Positions 32,458-44,895 are shown, counted from the first letter of the stretch. The stretch is 64,000 nucleotides of DNA from Tieghemostelium lacteum (GCA_001606155.1 LODT01000013.1:248001-312000); one strand, 5' to 3'. Numbers and translations: made by a program. Notes: generated from the sequence alone by a model not told the origin.

Positions 32458-33427
32458 ATGGTATGATTATTAGATTCACCCCCAATTATCTTTTTAGATA
32501 TCTAATATTTAATCATTCTATATAGAAATTTAAGTTTTGTGGAGATCTTGATGCACCAGATTGGTTATTGAGAGAGATTAATACATTATCTAAAATTGTA
32601 AGTTTTATGTCTACTATAGTGCTCAGATACACTTTTTTGCTTATTCATAAGAAATTTCTACACCATCACACATATAGACAAATATAAGAGTTAAACTTCT
32701 TACAGTACAGGTTATAAATAGTTTTGAAAGTAAAGAAAATATAGATGTTTGTATTAGATAATCATGTCTCTGAATGGGAGAATCATTATATTAATAATGA
32801 AATATCATAGTTTGAGAAAATAGAGAAATTGACAAAAGATGCTGGTTTTGTTTTGAGTGATATTAAAGCAACTATAGCAGCACTACATTTTATAATATTT
32901 AATTCTGTAAAAAATGATGTAGATGATGGTAATTTATCAACTGAATTACAACAACTTGGTCTACCAAAAGAGCATTGTGATTCCATTTCACGTGCATTCA
33001 GAGAAAACAAAGAAAAACTCAGAACTATTTTTCATTCAAATACATTAAAATGTTTGTATATATATAATACACTTAGTGTATAGGGAATATTTACTCTTAT
33101 ATTAGAAGAGTTTTTAATATATTTATAAAACAATAGTCCCATATTTAGATACACTAGATTGGAGAGTTGATTTCTTACTGAGTTCTAATACAGTAGAAGA
33201 AGTAAATTCACCAAATATTCAATTGAATTTAAAAGTTAAAAATCCCTCAACAGGAGAAGTCTCCCAACATCCATTTGAAATTAGTGCTAAAAAGTTTAAT
33301 GTATTATACTATGGTATGTCATTTTCATTCTTTCAAATTTTTATTTTATCACTTCACTAACTAATATTTATTATATTATATAGAATTAAAACAATGTAAA
33401 CAATTAATGGAATCACAAAATAATTAA
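32458..33427 (+). CDS. commd4: COMM domain-containing protein 4
   Basis: Six exons assembled by eye: 32458-32460, 32526-32597, 32678-32746, 32811-33051, 33137-33313 and 33384-33427; introns are 64-85 bp and all phases agree, giving 201 aa against 199 for human COMMD4. The start reads [20 protein letters not shown], matching the human [34 protein letters not shown] repeats the human [11 protein letters not shown] block, and [12 protein letters not shown] with [10 protein letters not shown] forms the COMM domain. The first coding exon is the ATG alone. Like COMMD1 it belongs to the Commander complex for endosomal recycling. The match across every splice leaves little doubt. Confidence 0.93.
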
Positions 33428-33675
33428 AAATACATAAAAAACATTCATTTTCCCAAAATTATCTAAAAAATCAACAAAAATAGGTCCGAAAACTTAAGAT
33501 CTGTCGGCTTTTTGAAGATGTCATATTTTTATTGTTAATAGTAGAACTCAATTCAAAAGTTGAACACACGTTTCGTTTTTTTTATTTTTTTTTATCATTG
33601 TTGTGTGTTTATTATATACATATATTATATTATTAATACATATACAATATAAATATATTTTTTATTAAAAAAAGA

Positions 33676-35265
33676 ATGCAAGCATTATTAAGTGTATATA
33701 ATAAAAGTGGAATTATTGAATTTTCAAAAATTCTTCAATCTAAAGGATTTAATTTAGTAAGTACTGGTGGAACAGCTAAAACATTGGTAGATGCAGGTTT
33801 AAAAGTTCAACAAGTTAGTGATGTTACTGAGTACCCTGAGATGTTAGATGGAAGAGTAAAGACATTACATCCAAAAATTCACGGTGGTTTGTTAGGTAGA
33901 ACTGATTTACCTCACCATGTAGAAGATATGAAAAAACATAATATTCTACCTATAAAATTGGTAGTTGTCAATTTGTACCCTTTCAAAGAGACTATTCAGA
34001 AACCAGAGACCTCTCTAATGGATGCTCTTGAGAATATTGATATTGGTGGACATACTCTTATTAGAGCATCTTCAAAGAACTTTCAGAATGTTCTCATTGT
34101 TGTAGATCCTTCAGATTATCAATGGATTGGTGAGAGAATTCAACAGTCTGGTATCGATGCAATTACTGTGGATGAGAGACTTAAACTTGCAGTAAAAGCA
34201 TTCCAACATGGTTGTGCTTATGATGCCTCTGTAAGTCAGTATCTTTCAACTGTAGCTTTGAATGGTCAGACTCAATTAGAACAGGTGAAACCCTCTGCAT
34301 CTGGTGTTGAGTTCCCCCAGACTCTCTTACCATTGTATGAGAAGAAATATGATCTTCGTTATGGTGAGAATCCACATCAAAAGGCTGCATTGTATTCAAC
34401 TGGTGGTGGAATTGCAAATGCAAAGTTACTACATGGACCAGCATTATCTTATAATAATATTCTAGATGCAGATGCTGCTCTTAGATGTGTCAGAGAGTTT
34501 AGTGAAACTGCATGTGTTGTTATTAAACACACTAATCCATGTGGTCTTGCAACTCATCAAGATCAAACTGAAGCATACAAAAGAGCATTCAACGGAGATC
34601 CAAAATCAGCTTATGGAGGTATCCTAGGATTCAATAGAAAACTAACTTTAGAAGCTGCAACAGCATTAAAAAGTGTTTTCTACGAAGTTATCATTGCACC
34701 AGAATATGATGCAGAGGCATTGGCATTGTTATCAAAGAAAGAGAAATTACGTATTTTACAAGTACCAGAAGCAGGAACACAAGTAGCATTCACTCAACCA
34801 GATATCAGAACCATCAGTGGAGGTGCTCTATTACAAGCACCAAATCCAATCATTGCAGGTGACCTATCAGAGGCAACTAAAAGCTGGAAAGTTGTAACTA
34901 AAGAGTCTCCAACTGAACAACAGATGAAAGATCTATTGTTTGCATGGAGAGTCTCCAAACATGTTAAATCCAATGCCATTGTATTGGTAAAAGATGAACA
35001 AATTGTTGCCATTGGTGCTGGTCAACCTAACCGTTCTCAATCTGTTGATATCTGTATGAAAGTTGGTGGTGATAAAGTTAAAGGTTCAGTTTTGGCTTCT
35101 GATGCCTTTTTCCCATTCCCAGACAGTATAGATTTAGCTCATCAAGGTCAAATTTCATGTATAGTTCAACCTGGTGGTTCAATTAGAGACAATGAGGTAA
35201 TTGATGCAGCAAACAAATATAATATTCCAATGGTTTTAACTGGATATAGAAATTTCTTACATTAA
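33676..35265 (+). CDS. purH: Bifunctional AICAR transformylase/IMP cyclohydrolase
   Basis: An intronless 529-aa gene with two enzymes in one chain. The N-terminal IMP cyclohydrolase (MGS-like) domain has ALLSVYNKSGIIEFSK, LVSTGGTAKTL, YPEMLDGRVKTLHPKIHGGL and NLYPFKET. The C-terminal transformylase has LRYGENPHQKAALY, the catalytic VIKHTNPCGLA, SAYGGILGFN, and SVDICMKVGGDKVKGSVLAS with FFPFPD. It carries out the last two steps of de novo purine synthesis, using 10-formyl-tetrahydrofolate. Cytosolic SHMT, 1.2 kb downstream, supplies the same one-carbon pool. The length is that of bacterial PurH and a little shorter than animal ATIC. Confidence 0.97.
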   Translation: MQALLSVYNKSGIIEFSKILQSKGFNLVSTGGTAKTLVDAGLKVQQVSDVTEYPEMLDGRVKTLHPKIHGGLLGRTDLPHHVEDMKKHNILPIKLVVVNLYPFKETIQKPETSLMDALENIDIGGHTLIRASSKNFQNVLIVVDPSDYQWIGERIQQSGIDAITVDERLKLAVKAFQHGCAYDASVSQYLSTVALNGQTQLEQVKPSASGVEFPQTLLPLYEKKYDLRYGENPHQKAALYSTGGGIANAKLLHGPALSYNNILDADAALRCVREFSETACVVIKHTNPCGLATHQDQTEAYKRAFNGDPKSAYGGILGFNRKLTLEAATALKSVFYEVIIAPEYDAEALALLSKKEKLRILQVPEAGTQVAFTQPDIRTISGGALLQAPNPIIAGDLSEATKSWKVVTKESPTEQQMKDLLFAWRVSKHVKSNAIVLVKDEQIVAIGAGQPNRSQSVDICMKVGGDKVKGSVLASDAFFPFPDSIDLAHQGQISCIVQPGGSIRDNEVIDAANKYNIPMVLTGYRNFLH

Positions 35266-35673
35266 ATAAATTTATATATATAAATGACAAATTATTATTA
35301 TTTACTATCTAGACTATTTAGGAAAACTTATTATTTATTTTGTATTATTTTTACAATTTGAAGATTCAATAAAGTAAAATCATCTTAAAAGAAATAAATG
35401 AACCATTACTTTTAAAGAGCTTCTTGTTCTTGTTGTTCTACCAATGACTAGAGACTTTCAACTTAGTTCCTAAAAGCTAATCATTATATTTAAAAATCAA
35501 ATGATACCAACATCTAAAAAATTAGGTTCTGTAGAATGGCTGATCATCTATTAGAGAATATCCTGATATAATAAACATTGTAAAGAAAGACAACAATAAA
35601 ATACAAGAATATATTCTTATATAAGAGTTAAAGTTTAAAAAATATATTTTAAAATCAAAAAACTAATCTAATT
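35266..35673. other. Intergenic between convergent genes
   Basis: 408 bp between purH and the orphan gene. A short stretch (35400-35460) is less AT-rich and has brief open frames on both strands, but none has a family match or splice support. I call nothing here. Confidence 0.4.
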
Positions 35674-36297
35674 TTAGTTTTTATCTAAATAGAGTTGTGA
35701 AAATAAAGTTTTAATTACTTGGAATGCATTTTCACATTGTTCAAGTATCCTTGGGTAATCGGGACTTGCTGGGGAGAGAAATTTAATTTTTTGAAGAGTG
35801 GGAATCGGAAATGATTGAATAAATCTTGTGTTGTATTTGGTTTCCAGACAACGTATCCAGGCGAAAAATATACATGCCAAAATATGAAAGCAAACCTCTA
35901 AAATTTTATCCATTTGTTCTAAATACTCACTTTGTGCTACTGTAACCTTATTTTTGGCTTCATTTATTAGCTTTCCAATGTCTATGTATGAAACTACAAG
36001 ATGTATTATTTCCCTCTGAAATACCTTCGCTAAAAATTGTGGGTTTCCTTTAGCATTTGGTTCTAATAATTTAGCAGTTGTTTTTTTGTGGTGGGTATAG
36101 GTGGCTGTTGCCTCTTCTTTTGTGACTTGAATTATTTTTATTAAGTGAGTGGAAGTGAATGTTTTCACAAGCAGCAGACTGGAAAAAAAATCATCTTCAG
36201 TCTTTTCTTGTTTTGTGTGCCCAGCTAATGCCAATATATCAGAGAACTGACATTCATTTTTAAAAAATCGACTTAATATTCCTGATGTTATTTCCAT
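35674..36297 (-). CDS. Hypothetical protein, 207 aa (orphan)
   Basis: An intact frame from ATG 36297 to TAA. I do not recognise the family. It is mostly helical by composition, with a central amphipathic stretch (FLAKVFQREIIHLVVSYIDI) and a more hydrophobic segment (ILEVCFHILACIFFAWIRCL) that could be a buried helix or a weak membrane helix. It has no poly-Asn or Ser/Thr tracts and uses relatively more G/C-ending codons than its neighbours, which makes it look compositionally a little foreign. It lies convergent with purH and about 200 bp from the SHMT stop on the same strand. No function is proposed. Confidence 0.6.
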   Translation of the reverse strand: MEITSGILSRFFKNECQFSDILALAGHTKQEKTEDDFFSSLLLVKTFTSTHLIKIIQVTKEEATATYTHHKKTTAKLLEPNAKGNPQFLAKVFQREIIHLVVSYIDIGKLINEAKNKVTVAQSEYLEQMDKILEVCFHILACIFFAWIRCLETKYNTRFIQSFPIPTLQKIKFLSPASPDYPRILEQCENAFQVIKTLFSQLYLDKN

Positions 36298-36499
36298 TAT
36301 TTTATTGATTCATTAAAATATTATTGTTTATTTTTCATAATATATCATCGAATTTTATTTTTTCTCAAATTCTTGTAAAACTCACCACCCCAAGTACTAT
36401 TATAGGTTGAAGATAATTATTAATTTACAAATAAAAAAAAATAGATATTTTTGAAATGAAAATTACTTTAATTAATTAAGAGGAAAATTATTTGAATAT

Positions 36500-37876
36500 T
36501 TAGATGGTACCTGGTAATGGGAATTGTTTAGAGAAATGTTCAACTTCAACTTTTAAGTCTTTTAATTCTTGTGATTTAGAGAGTTCATCAACAAATTCTT
36601 TTAATTTCTTTCCCACACGACCTTGAATTTCCAAACAAATCTTGAGGATTCTCTCAAGGAATTCAGCAATTTTAATAAAATCTTGTTCTTTGAGACCTCT
36701 TGAGGTGAGAGCTGGTGCACCAATTCTGACACCACCTGGAGAGAGTGCAGAAGTGTCACCAACAACTGCATTCTTATTTACAGTGATACCAGCATGATCA
36801 CAAGCCTTTTCAAATTTGGAACCTGTGATATCTTGTGGTCTGAGATCCCAAAGAATTAAATGATTATCAGTACCATTAGTTACCAATTTATAACCTTTAT
36901 CCATGAGAGCTTTACCAACAGCTGCTGCATTCAATTTAACTTGTTTAGCATATTCAACATATTCTGGTGTATTAGCTTCCTTAAGAGCAACAGCAACACC
37001 AGCAATTACATTCTCATGTGGACCACCTTGGAGTGATGGGAAAACTGCAAAATTGATTCTTTGTTCATAGTCGTACATTTCCTGTTTACCATTGGCATCG
37101 ACACTCTTTACACCTTTTCTAAAGAAAATCAAACCTGAACGTGGACCTCTCAAAGTCTTGTGAGTGGTAGTTGTAACAACATCACAATACTCAAATGGAG
37201 AATCTAAAAGTTTAGCAGATACCAAGCCTGCATAATGTGCCATGTCACACATTAACAAAGCACCTACTTTATCTGCAATTTGTCTCATTCTTTTGTAATC
37301 CCATTCACGTGGATAAGCACTACCACCAGCAATAATCAATTTTGGTTTGAATAACATTGCATTCTCTTCCAAACGGTCATAGTTAATGATACCATCAGCA
37401 CCAATTTGATAAGGCATAGATTCAAAAAAGATGGAAGATGCTGAGATTTTTTTTGTTGCGGTTTGGTAACCGTGAGTTAAATGTCCACCTGATGGTAAAT
37501 CTAAACCCATTAATCTGTCGTGTGGTTTCAATAAACCAGTGTAAACTGCCATGTTAGCAGGACTTCCAGAATATGGTTGTACATTACAACCCCATTTAGT
37601 ATTATCCAATTGGAAGGCTTCCAAAGCTCTCTTTTGACATAATTTCTCTAAGACATCAACTACTTCACTTCCACCATAATATCTCTCACCAGGGTAACCT
37701 TCAGCATACTTGTTAGTGAAATGAGAGCCAATAGCTTCCATAACAGCTCTACTTGTAAAGTTTTCAGATGCAATCAATTCTAATCCTTCAAATTGTCTCT
37801 TCTTCTCCAAGTTCATAAGATCTAAAATCTCTTTATCAACTTCAACCAATGGTTTATTTCCACTTACTGATCCCAT
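36500..37876 (-). CDS. shmt1: Serine hydroxymethyltransferase, cytosolic type
   Basis: An intronless 458-aa gene covering the whole enzyme. Signatures: [51 protein letters not shown], and the PLP-binding [16 protein letters not shown] with the Schiff-base lysine. The C-terminal [12 protein letters not shown] follows. It interconverts serine and glycine while charging tetrahydrofolate with a one-carbon unit. No N-terminal presequence is seen (it starts [10 protein letters not shown]), so the cytosolic form is likely. It sits near purH, a consumer of formyl-folate. The symbol is by orthology. Confidence 0.96.
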   Translation of the reverse strand: MGSVSGNKPLVEVDKEILDLMNLEKKRQFEGLELIASENFTSRAVMEAIGSHFTNKYAEGYPGERYYGGSEVVDVLEKLCQKRALEAFQLDNTKWGCNVQPYSGSPANMAVYTGLLKPHDRLMGLDLPSGGHLTHGYQTATKKISASSIFFESMPYQIGADGIINYDRLEENAMLFKPKLIIAGGSAYPREWDYKRMRQIADKVGALLMCDMAHYAGLVSAKLLDSPFEYCDVVTTTTHKTLRGPRSGLIFFRKGVKSVDANGKQEMYDYEQRINFAVFPSLQGGPHENVIAGVAVALKEANTPEYVEYAKQVKLNAAAVGKALMDKGYKLVTNGTDNHLILWDLRPQDITGSKFEKACDHAGITVNKNAVVGDTSALSPGGVRIGAPALTSRGLKEQDFIKIAEFLERILKICLEIQGRVGKKLKEFVDELSKSQELKDLKVEVEHFSKQFPLPGTI

Positions 37877-38079
37877 TTTTCTATATTCTATATCTCTAAA
37901 TATAAATATTTACGATTTCTTTTTATGTGAGTGTTAAATTTGTTTAGAGTAGAAAAAAAAATGAAGTAAAAGAAATAAAATTTTGATATCCCGAAATTGA
38001 AGTTGATGTGATTTTACGCCGCTTTGTAAAAACTAAAAAAAAATTACCTGATCATCTTAAAATGAATGAACTAAATGAT

Positions 38080-39351
38080 TTATTTAAATTGAATTAAATC
38101 AATAGAATTGGTTTTCCAATTCTTGAATTTTAATTCTTTTAATTTATTCAGAGTTTTATTGTATGGTATTGATAATTGTTTACATTGGTGATATGTCATA
38201 TCTTGGTATTTTGGTAGATTTAAAAGAGTGGTAATCTTTTTGAACTGTTTAAATAGATGTGATTTACAAATGGTAGATTGAGATTTAGGATTTTGAAAAT
38301 CCTTTTTGGTGAATCCTAATTTTTTCCCATTACTTGAAATTGTTGATTCTTTAGTACTAGGATATGAATAATTGATTGAGTATCCACTAGAAACTGCAAA
38401 TTCAGATTTTAATTTACTATACTGAAACTCTAACACACTCTGATGAATTTTCATATCTGAATTGAATGGATATATAAATTCATCAACATTATTTGTTGTT
38501 GTTGGATTATGATAATCTTTAACTCTATCTAATAAACCTCTTTGTAAACTATCTCTATTAAATAGATCACCAACTGTTATTGAACTTAAAAACAATGGTT
38601 TTTGAATAAAATTTGATAATAGAGAACCTTGTAGTCCTAATACATTCCATCTGGCAATCTTATCAGAACATGACATGGAATCAGTTTGATCACCTCTACC
38701 AGGTTTAATTCTAAGTTGCCCTACTTGATGATAATCCACACCTTCACCTTTGAGATCCTGTATCTCACCATCCACAGTCTTTGCACCAGTTCTCTGTGTA
38801 TCAAATTTCAATTTTTTTAAATTTCTCTTTTTTTCTTCGTCTTCTTCCTCATCCTGTACTTCATTCTTCTGTTCATTTAATTCTAATACACCTGTATCTT
38901 TTTCAATCGGGAATATAGAACAATCACCACAAGGTGTATGTGTTACATAGAAATGTAATTTAACATTATCTTTAATTTTAAAAATAGGCATAGAACTGTC
39001 ATCTTCTTTATGTTTCTCTACTTTTTCAAATTCCAACAGTAAACTTGAATACTGATTATTAGAGAGTAGATTAACAATCTCACTATAGAGATATCTCTGA
39101 AATGATCTCTTACAGATAACTTCAGCATGAGAATCATTTAAAACATCACCATACTTTGTCAAAGATGATTTACCTAGACATCTATTTCCAGTACCCAACG
39201 AAATCACTTTCCAACTAGTAACTACTTCATCTTGTGTACTATCATTAATCTCTACAACCAATGTTGCTAATATAGTCCACTCATTTTTTAATGGTTTTCC
39301 TTTTTTATCAATTGTATCAAAAAAATCATGTGATATCTTGTCTATGTTCAT
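38080..39351 (-). CDS. adat1: tRNA-specific adenosine deaminase 1 (ADAT1)
   Basis: A 423-aa intronless gene of the A-to-I editing deaminase family (A_deamin domain). The zinc-binding HAE motif is in [19 protein letters not shown], the first cysteine in [14 protein letters not shown], and the second in [20 protein letters not shown], followed by [15 protein letters not shown]. There is no double-stranded RNA-binding domain, which separates ADAT1 from ADARs. ADAT1 makes inosine at position 37 of tRNA-Ala. An acidic low-complexity insert ([15 protein letters not shown]) lies between the HAE and CGDC-linked core and the second cysteine. It is divergent from the cathepsin gene. Confidence 0.93.
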   Translation of the reverse strand: MNIDKISHDFFDTIDKKGKPLKNEWTILATLVVEINDSTQDEVVTSWKVISLGTGNRCLGKSSLTKYGDVLNDSHAEVICKRSFQRYLYSEIVNLLSNNQYSSLLLEFEKVEKHKEDDSSMPIFKIKDNVKLHFYVTHTPCGDCSIFPIEKDTGVLELNEQKNEVQDEEEDEEKKRNLKKLKFDTQRTGAKTVDGEIQDLKGEGVDYHQVGQLRIKPGRGDQTDSMSCSDKIARWNVLGLQGSLLSNFIQKPLFLSSITVGDLFNRDSLQRGLLDRVKDYHNPTTTNNVDEFIYPFNSDMKIHQSVLEFQYSKLKSEFAVSSGYSINYSYPSTKESTISSNGKKLGFTKKDFQNPKSQSTICKSHLFKQFKKITTLLNLPKYQDMTYHQCKQLSIPYNKTLNKLKELKFKNWKTNSIDLIQFK

Positions 39352-39874
39352 TCATTTATCTATCTATATATTAAACTAAAAAAATTCCCAAAAAAACAAA
39401 AAAAAACCTGACCTCTTTCACATTTAGATCTCAATGTACAACTACTGCTTATCTTAATACCCTTGGTGATACACTCAAAATTCATCATTGGAACATGAAG
39501 TTACCACACAAACAACCTATATATTTTGAAATTGTTTTTGTTTTAATTTATCTTCTATCAAGACTATTAACACCTGAAATACTGGTATCTTAATATTCCA
39601 AACCATTTTAGGTCTTGAAAATTCAATTCTAACATTTCTCAACCAACTTATTCCTTGCCCCAATTTCACACCACACAAAATATTCTTTGGAAAATTCCTT
39701 TCAAAAAAAGTAGTTGGATTTTTCTGTGTTCCGAAAAAGATATTTAAAATTCCAAACCCATCGTAAAAAATCCACTATAAAACTGAAACCAGGTAATAAT
39801 TATTTTATTTTACAATTCAGTTTTTTTATTTTTTATTTATAAATAATTATAGTATAGATATATAGATATATAAT
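39352..39874. promoter_or_regulatory. Divergent promoter region of adat1 and cathepsin gene, with CA-rich boxes
   Basis: About 520 bp. CA-rich elements stand out: taccacacaaacaac near 39502 and tcacaccacacaaaa near 39670, roughly 200 and 370 bp upstream of the cathepsin ATG. Reverse complements are GT-rich G-box-like sequences, which in D. discoideum cysteine-proteinase promoters bind GBF. A/T runs near 39826-39870 are suitable for a core promoter. Function is inferred. Confidence 0.4.
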
Positions 39875-40978
39875 ATGAGATATATAATTTTAACAGTTTT
39901 ATTACTTGTTGCATTATCAAGTGCCAAGCCATTATTTAAAGATCACGAATACAGAAGTTCTTTTGTTGGTTGGATGCAAAAACACAGTCGTCACTATGCC
40001 AATCACGAATTCAGTAAGAAATTTGAAACTTTCAAATCCAATATGGACTATGTACACGAATGGAACTCTAAAGGATCAGCTACAGTTCTCGGTCTAAATG
40101 CTTTTGCTGATTTAACTAATGCTGAATACAGAAAATTATTGGGTATCAAATTTGATGCTTCTAAATTACCAAAACCATCTAATGCCATGAACTTAATTTT
40201 CAATGTCAAGGCCATTGGTGATGATGCCACTGTTGATTGGAGAGAAAAAGGTGCAGTTACTCAAGTTAAAAATCAAGGTCAATGTGGTGGATGTTGGTCA
40301 TTCTCAACTACTGGTGCTACTGAAGGTGCTCATCAAATTGCTACTGGAAATTTAGTATCTCTATCTGAACAACAATTGATTGATTGCTCATCTTCCTATG
40401 GAAACCAAGGTTGTGATGGTGGTTTAATGTCAGCTGCTTTCGAATATATCATTGATAACGGTGGTATTGATACCGAAGAATCTTACCCATTTACTGGTCA
40501 AAATGGTAAACAATGTCTTTACAAATTAGCTCAATCCGCTGCTACTTTATCTTCATACCAGAATGTTACATCTGGATCTGAAGCTGGTTTAGTTCAAGCT
40601 TTAAAAGTAAATCCAGTTTCAGTTGCTATTGATGCCTCTCACAACTCATTCCAATTGTATTCTGGTGGTATCTACTATGAACCAGAATGTTCTTCAACTT
40701 CATTAGATCACGGTGTTTTGGCTGTTGGTTATGGATCAGGTTCAGTTCCAAGTGGATCAAGTGGTGATGAATCATCAGCTTCTGAAGCCTCAAACACAGG
40801 TTCTTATTCATCTGGTAACTCCTATTCTGGTATGTTAGCTGACTCTAACAGTGGTGACTATTACATTGTCAAAAACTCTTGGGGTACTTCATGGGGTGTA
40901 CAAGGTTACATCTACATGTCAAGAAACAGAGATAACAACTGTGGTATTGCAACCATGGCTTCATACCCATCTGTATAA
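39875..40978 (+). CDS. Papain-family cysteine proteinase with Ser-rich insert
   Basis: 367 aa, intronless. A signal peptide ([19 protein letters not shown]) and an inhibitory propeptide ([20 protein letters not shown]) precede the mature start near [11 protein letters not shown]. The catalytic cysteine is in [20 protein letters not shown], where the usual CGSCW is CGGCW. The histidine is in [11 protein letters not shown] and the asparagine in [12 protein letters not shown] Ser/Gly insert of about 45 residues sits between His and Asn. In D. discoideum CP4/CP5-type lysosomal proteinases such inserts carry GlcNAc-1-phosphate. A close paralogue is at 46.1 kb. The role is lysosomal proteolysis. 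Confidence 0.93.
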   Translation: MRYIILTVLLLVALSSAKPLFKDHEYRSSFVGWMQKHSRHYANHEFSKKFETFKSNMDYVHEWNSKGSATVLGLNAFADLTNAEYRKLLGIKFDASKLPKPSNAMNLIFNVKAIGDDATVDWREKGAVTQVKNQGQCGGCWSFSTTGATEGAHQIATGNLVSLSEQQLIDCSSSYGNQGCDGGLMSAAFEYIIDNGGIDTEESYPFTGQNGKQCLYKLAQSAATLSSYQNVTSGSEAGLVQALKVNPVSVAIDASHNSFQLYSGGIYYEPECSSTSLDHGVLAVGYGSGSVPSGSSGDESSASEASNTGSYSSGNSYSGMLADSNSGDYYIVKNSWGTSWGVQGYIYMSRNRDNNCGIATMASYPSV

Positions 40979-41150
40979 AAAAAAAACTTCAAACAAAATA
41001 GATCGAACACACATATAATATAATATATATATTAATTTTAATATTTAAATAAACGCTTTTCCCAAAATGTATAATATTTAATTTATAATACAATAATGTT
41101 AAATAATGATAAATAATTTATTTTATATTTATATATTTATATATTTTTGA

Positions 41151-44100
41151 TTATAAATCTTCATCATCACTATTTAATTCTTTTGTTGGTTGTTTTTGTA
41201 ATTCTTCTTCAAGTTTTAATATTTTTAATTTTCTTTCTCTTTCCTCTTTTCTTTTCTTTCTCTCTAAGGCTAGAGCTCTATCTTCTTTTTCATTTTGAAT
41301 TTTATCAGCAATTCTTTGTTCCTCTGATTTTGCCTTTTGAATAGATTCAAGAGTACGACTGATTTGTGATTCTTTTTTCTTGATTAAATCCTCTTGTTCC
41401 TCTTTGGTTTGAGATTCTAATTTTTCAACCAATTTAGCTTGATCCTTCTCCATTTCCTTCTTTATCTTTTCCTTGTCTGCTCTAGCTTTAGACTCAGCTT
41501 CCTCTACCCATTTCTTATGTTCTGCAGAAGTCTCCAGGCTATGTGATTTCAATTTTTGTAATTTCTCCTCAAGATCTTTTTTCATTTGTTCAGCTGTTTT
41601 CTTTTGTTTGTTATGATTCAACAAGTTTTCATTCAATGATTTTTGTTTGTTCATTGTCAATTCATAGTCTTTCAGTACCTGATCTTTATCCTTTTTCTTG
41701 TCATCTAAAATACCTTTGGCAATCAACAAGGTATTCTCCAAACTACGTTTCTTTTCATGAAGTTTTTTCATATCCAAGCTCTCCATTTTTGAACTTAGAG
41801 ATTCAATCTCACCCTGGGTCTTAACCATACGGTCATTGAATCTCTGTTGTTTAACATCTAAATCCTCTACAGCATTAGAAGTCTCTTTAATCTCCTTTGC
41901 CTTCATTTCTTCCAGAGACTTTAATCTCAATAAATCCTTAGAATATTGAGATTCTATTTTCTCCAATTCCTCCTTTTCAACTAGTTTTTTAGAGGATAAT
42001 AACTTTTTAATTCTTCTCTTTTCATCCTTAATTTCAGCTTTCTTAGAATCCAAATCTTGAGTTTCCTCCATTATAGACATTTCAATTCTCTTATTGACTA
42101 TCAATACCTCATTAGACTCTGTATTAAAGGTCTCAATTTGTTCCTCTTGAATACGTATTTCCTTTTGAATTTGGTATGATTCAATGGCGGCTTTAGTAGC
42201 AGTTTCACGTAACACTGATTTCTCTTTATACAACTCCTTATTCTTTTCCTCTAGAATCATATTAATCTCTCTCTCTTGATCTAAAGCTTGATTTACTCTT
42301 ACAGACTCTTTTTTAATTCTAATCATTTCAGACTCTATAACCTCTTTTTCCATAGTTTCAAAACGAACATCTCTTTCAAGTGTCTTGGTCTTGACATCTT
42401 GTAATTCCAATTGTCTCTTTTCACTCTCCATTTCATATTCCTGACGAAGTAGTTGGTTACTTCCAATCACAAGTTTATCACGAATACGAACCCTATCTTC
42501 GTGAGTCTCCTTTTTAGAGCTTTCATATTGTCTCTTCATCTTGTCTATTGTCTCTCTATGTTGTTTCTTTGTTTCCTCCAACTTTATTTCCTTCTCCACA
42601 ATAACTTCATTCAATTCAATTTCCTTCTCCATTAAATTTTCTTGAATCTCTTGTTTCTTCACCAAAACACGTTTTTTCTCAACTTTTATATCTTCAATCT
42701 GATCCTCAGCCTCTTGTAACTCAACTTTGAGAACAGAAGTCTGTTGATTTATATAGACTCTATCATTCTTTATACGATCAATTTCACCTACCAAATCCTT
42801 CACAGCTCTAGTTGTCTTATCAATAAATCTATCAGTTTCAAATCTAGATTTGATAACTTTTTCTGTAGTTTCTTTTGCACGATTAAGTTCATCCTGTATC
42901 TTCTTTTTGGCAATAGAAATACGATGTTTATCATCCTTTGTCTCAGTCAATGTGGTTTTCAACTCTTTCTCTGATTGCTTGAGATCAGTAATCTGCTCCT
43001 CAATCTGTTTGGCCTGTTCTTTAACTTGCTCAAGTCTCTTTTTAGTCTCCAAAAATCCAGTGGCATCCAACTTCTTTATAATCTCTGCCTTCTCAGTATC
43101 TAACTGTTGTTGGACTACCTGAAGATCCTGACTATCCTTCTCAATCTCCTCTCTCAATTTTGCAGTCTCCAACTGTTGAGCCTCAGTTTGATTTTGAATG
43201 TCTTTATACTGATTTTGTAACTGGTCAAATTGATCTGACTGGATTTGTTGAATTTCCAATTGCTCTTTTTCAATAAGCTCCAATAGAACATCTTCAGAAG
43301 GTAGCTCATTATCCTTTATCAACTTTAACTGTTCCTCTAACTGCTCAATTTGAATTTGATATTCACTTCTCTGATTCTCCAAATTCTGAGTATACTCCTG
43401 AACCTTCTCTTCGAAACGCACTTGAATCTCTATATCCTGCTGTTTGGTAATCTCAATCTTCTCTTGCAAATCTTTAACTTTCTCCACCTTTTCCAAATGT
43501 TTTTCTTGATATTGTTGAATTTCTTGCTCGAGAATTTTAATTTCCTCCTGATTTGAAGCAATCTTTTCGTTGGCACTTTTGATAACCTCTGAAGGTACTG
43601 CAGGTGCCTCTTCTTTCACCTGATTAAATCTATTAAAAAGGTAGGCTACAAATGCAATATTTAATCTACCATTTCCATTCACAATATCTTGTGTGGAAAT
43701 AAACTTTTTACAACCAATTTTATCAATCATATCCAAGAAATCCTGTGCTCTCTGTGTGAGGTCCTCTGTTTTCAAACCATCCAATGTACATGTTTTTGGT
43801 GACAATTGATGAAACAGTAGGATATAAACTTCACAATCTTTTATATCATTCGAGAAATTAGCTACCTTTCTCAACGAACCTGCCTCCGTAAGATGATGAT
43901 TAACCCAACGAACTAAAATCTCATCAGGTACCAAATCATCAACCTTCTCTTTGTCTGTTAAGTCTAAAATCTCTGCTCTCACTCTACTTGCTAATTTGGT
44001 AACTTTATTCAACAAATCAATTTTAATCAGTTGCCATAAAATTGATAAAATTAAATGTCTCTATGGGAAATCAGTTAAACTGTGAGTATACTACCCCCTA

Positions 44101-44517
44101 CTACCAATAGTTTTCAAATATAGGTTGATGTAATCTTACCTTTCCTTCTTGAAAATCTACAGGACCTATATTCAAAATAGAACAACCAATTGATTTTGCG
44201 GCATTTAAGCATTTCTCTAGATTGACATTCATCTCAAAGAGATTGAGTTTTGGTTGATTAAGTTTCACAGTATTCTCATTTAGTGTACCTGGTTTGATTG
44301 CGTTAATTAATTTACATAGAATGATACCGTCTTTTAAAGAGTCAAATATCAAATCTGATTTTGGATCTATTGGTATTTTTGATTTCAATAGTGTTTCATC
44401 TTTCAATAGAAAATTTAAATGTTCTACCAATGACTGTTTTTCTTCATCATGATAGCTATGTATTACATTATGACTTGATTGTGTACTAACCAATCTACGT
44501 GATTGTAATGTACTCAT
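41151..44517 (-). CDS. Tandem calponin-homology (fimbrin-type) long coiled-coil protein
   Basis: Exons 44140-44517 and 41151-44060 (intron 79 bp, GTAAGA..CATAG) give 1095 aa. The splice joins VDFQEGK to RHLILSILWQLIKIDLLNKV, completing the first CH domain. A second CH domain follows (DEILVRWVNHHLTEAG, IGCKKFISTQDIVNG), together a fimbrin/plastin-like actin-binding domain. The remaining about 800 residues are an almost unbroken Glu/Lys/Gln coiled coil ending in a charged tail (NSDDEDL). No EF-hands or second actin-binding module are present, so it is not a true fimbrin. A dimeric actin-binding rod, as in interaptin, is the likely role. Confidence 0.85.
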
Positions 44518-44895
44518 TCTTTAAAGTCGTGTCTATATTATTACAATATATAAAAAAAAAATACAGATATATAAAGTTGATGATGAAAATTAAAAATAAA
44601 ACACAATTCCAAAATTTTTAAAAAAACTACACAAACAAATCAAATCTACAATTACCAAAACCACTATAGAGGTGTGTATCTTCAAATTATTTTATATATT
44701 GGGGTTAATGATGTGTGATGAAAAAATTAAAAAAAAAACTAATGTAATATATGCTGATGGTTTTATATTAAATAAATTAAATGACATGTCATAATATAAA
44801 TAGATATGACATGTTTATGATTTTTTTTATATACAAATTTATTTTTGTAAATACATTATTATAATTATTGTTGATCTTTATGTTGTTTTTTTGAT
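44518..44895. other. Intergenic, AT-rich
   Basis: 378 bp upstream of the CH coiled-coil gene and downstream of the LIM gene stop. The octamer-like gacatgtcataatataaatagatatgacatg (about 44783-44813) contains ATGACATG twice. No gene is seen. Confidence 0.45.

Noticed and set aside
35400-35640. Possible small minus-strand gene between purH and the orphan (short frames MFIISGYSLIDDQPFYRT and LVEQQEQEAL).
   Set aside because: I found no splice pair that joins the pieces in phase and no family similarity.
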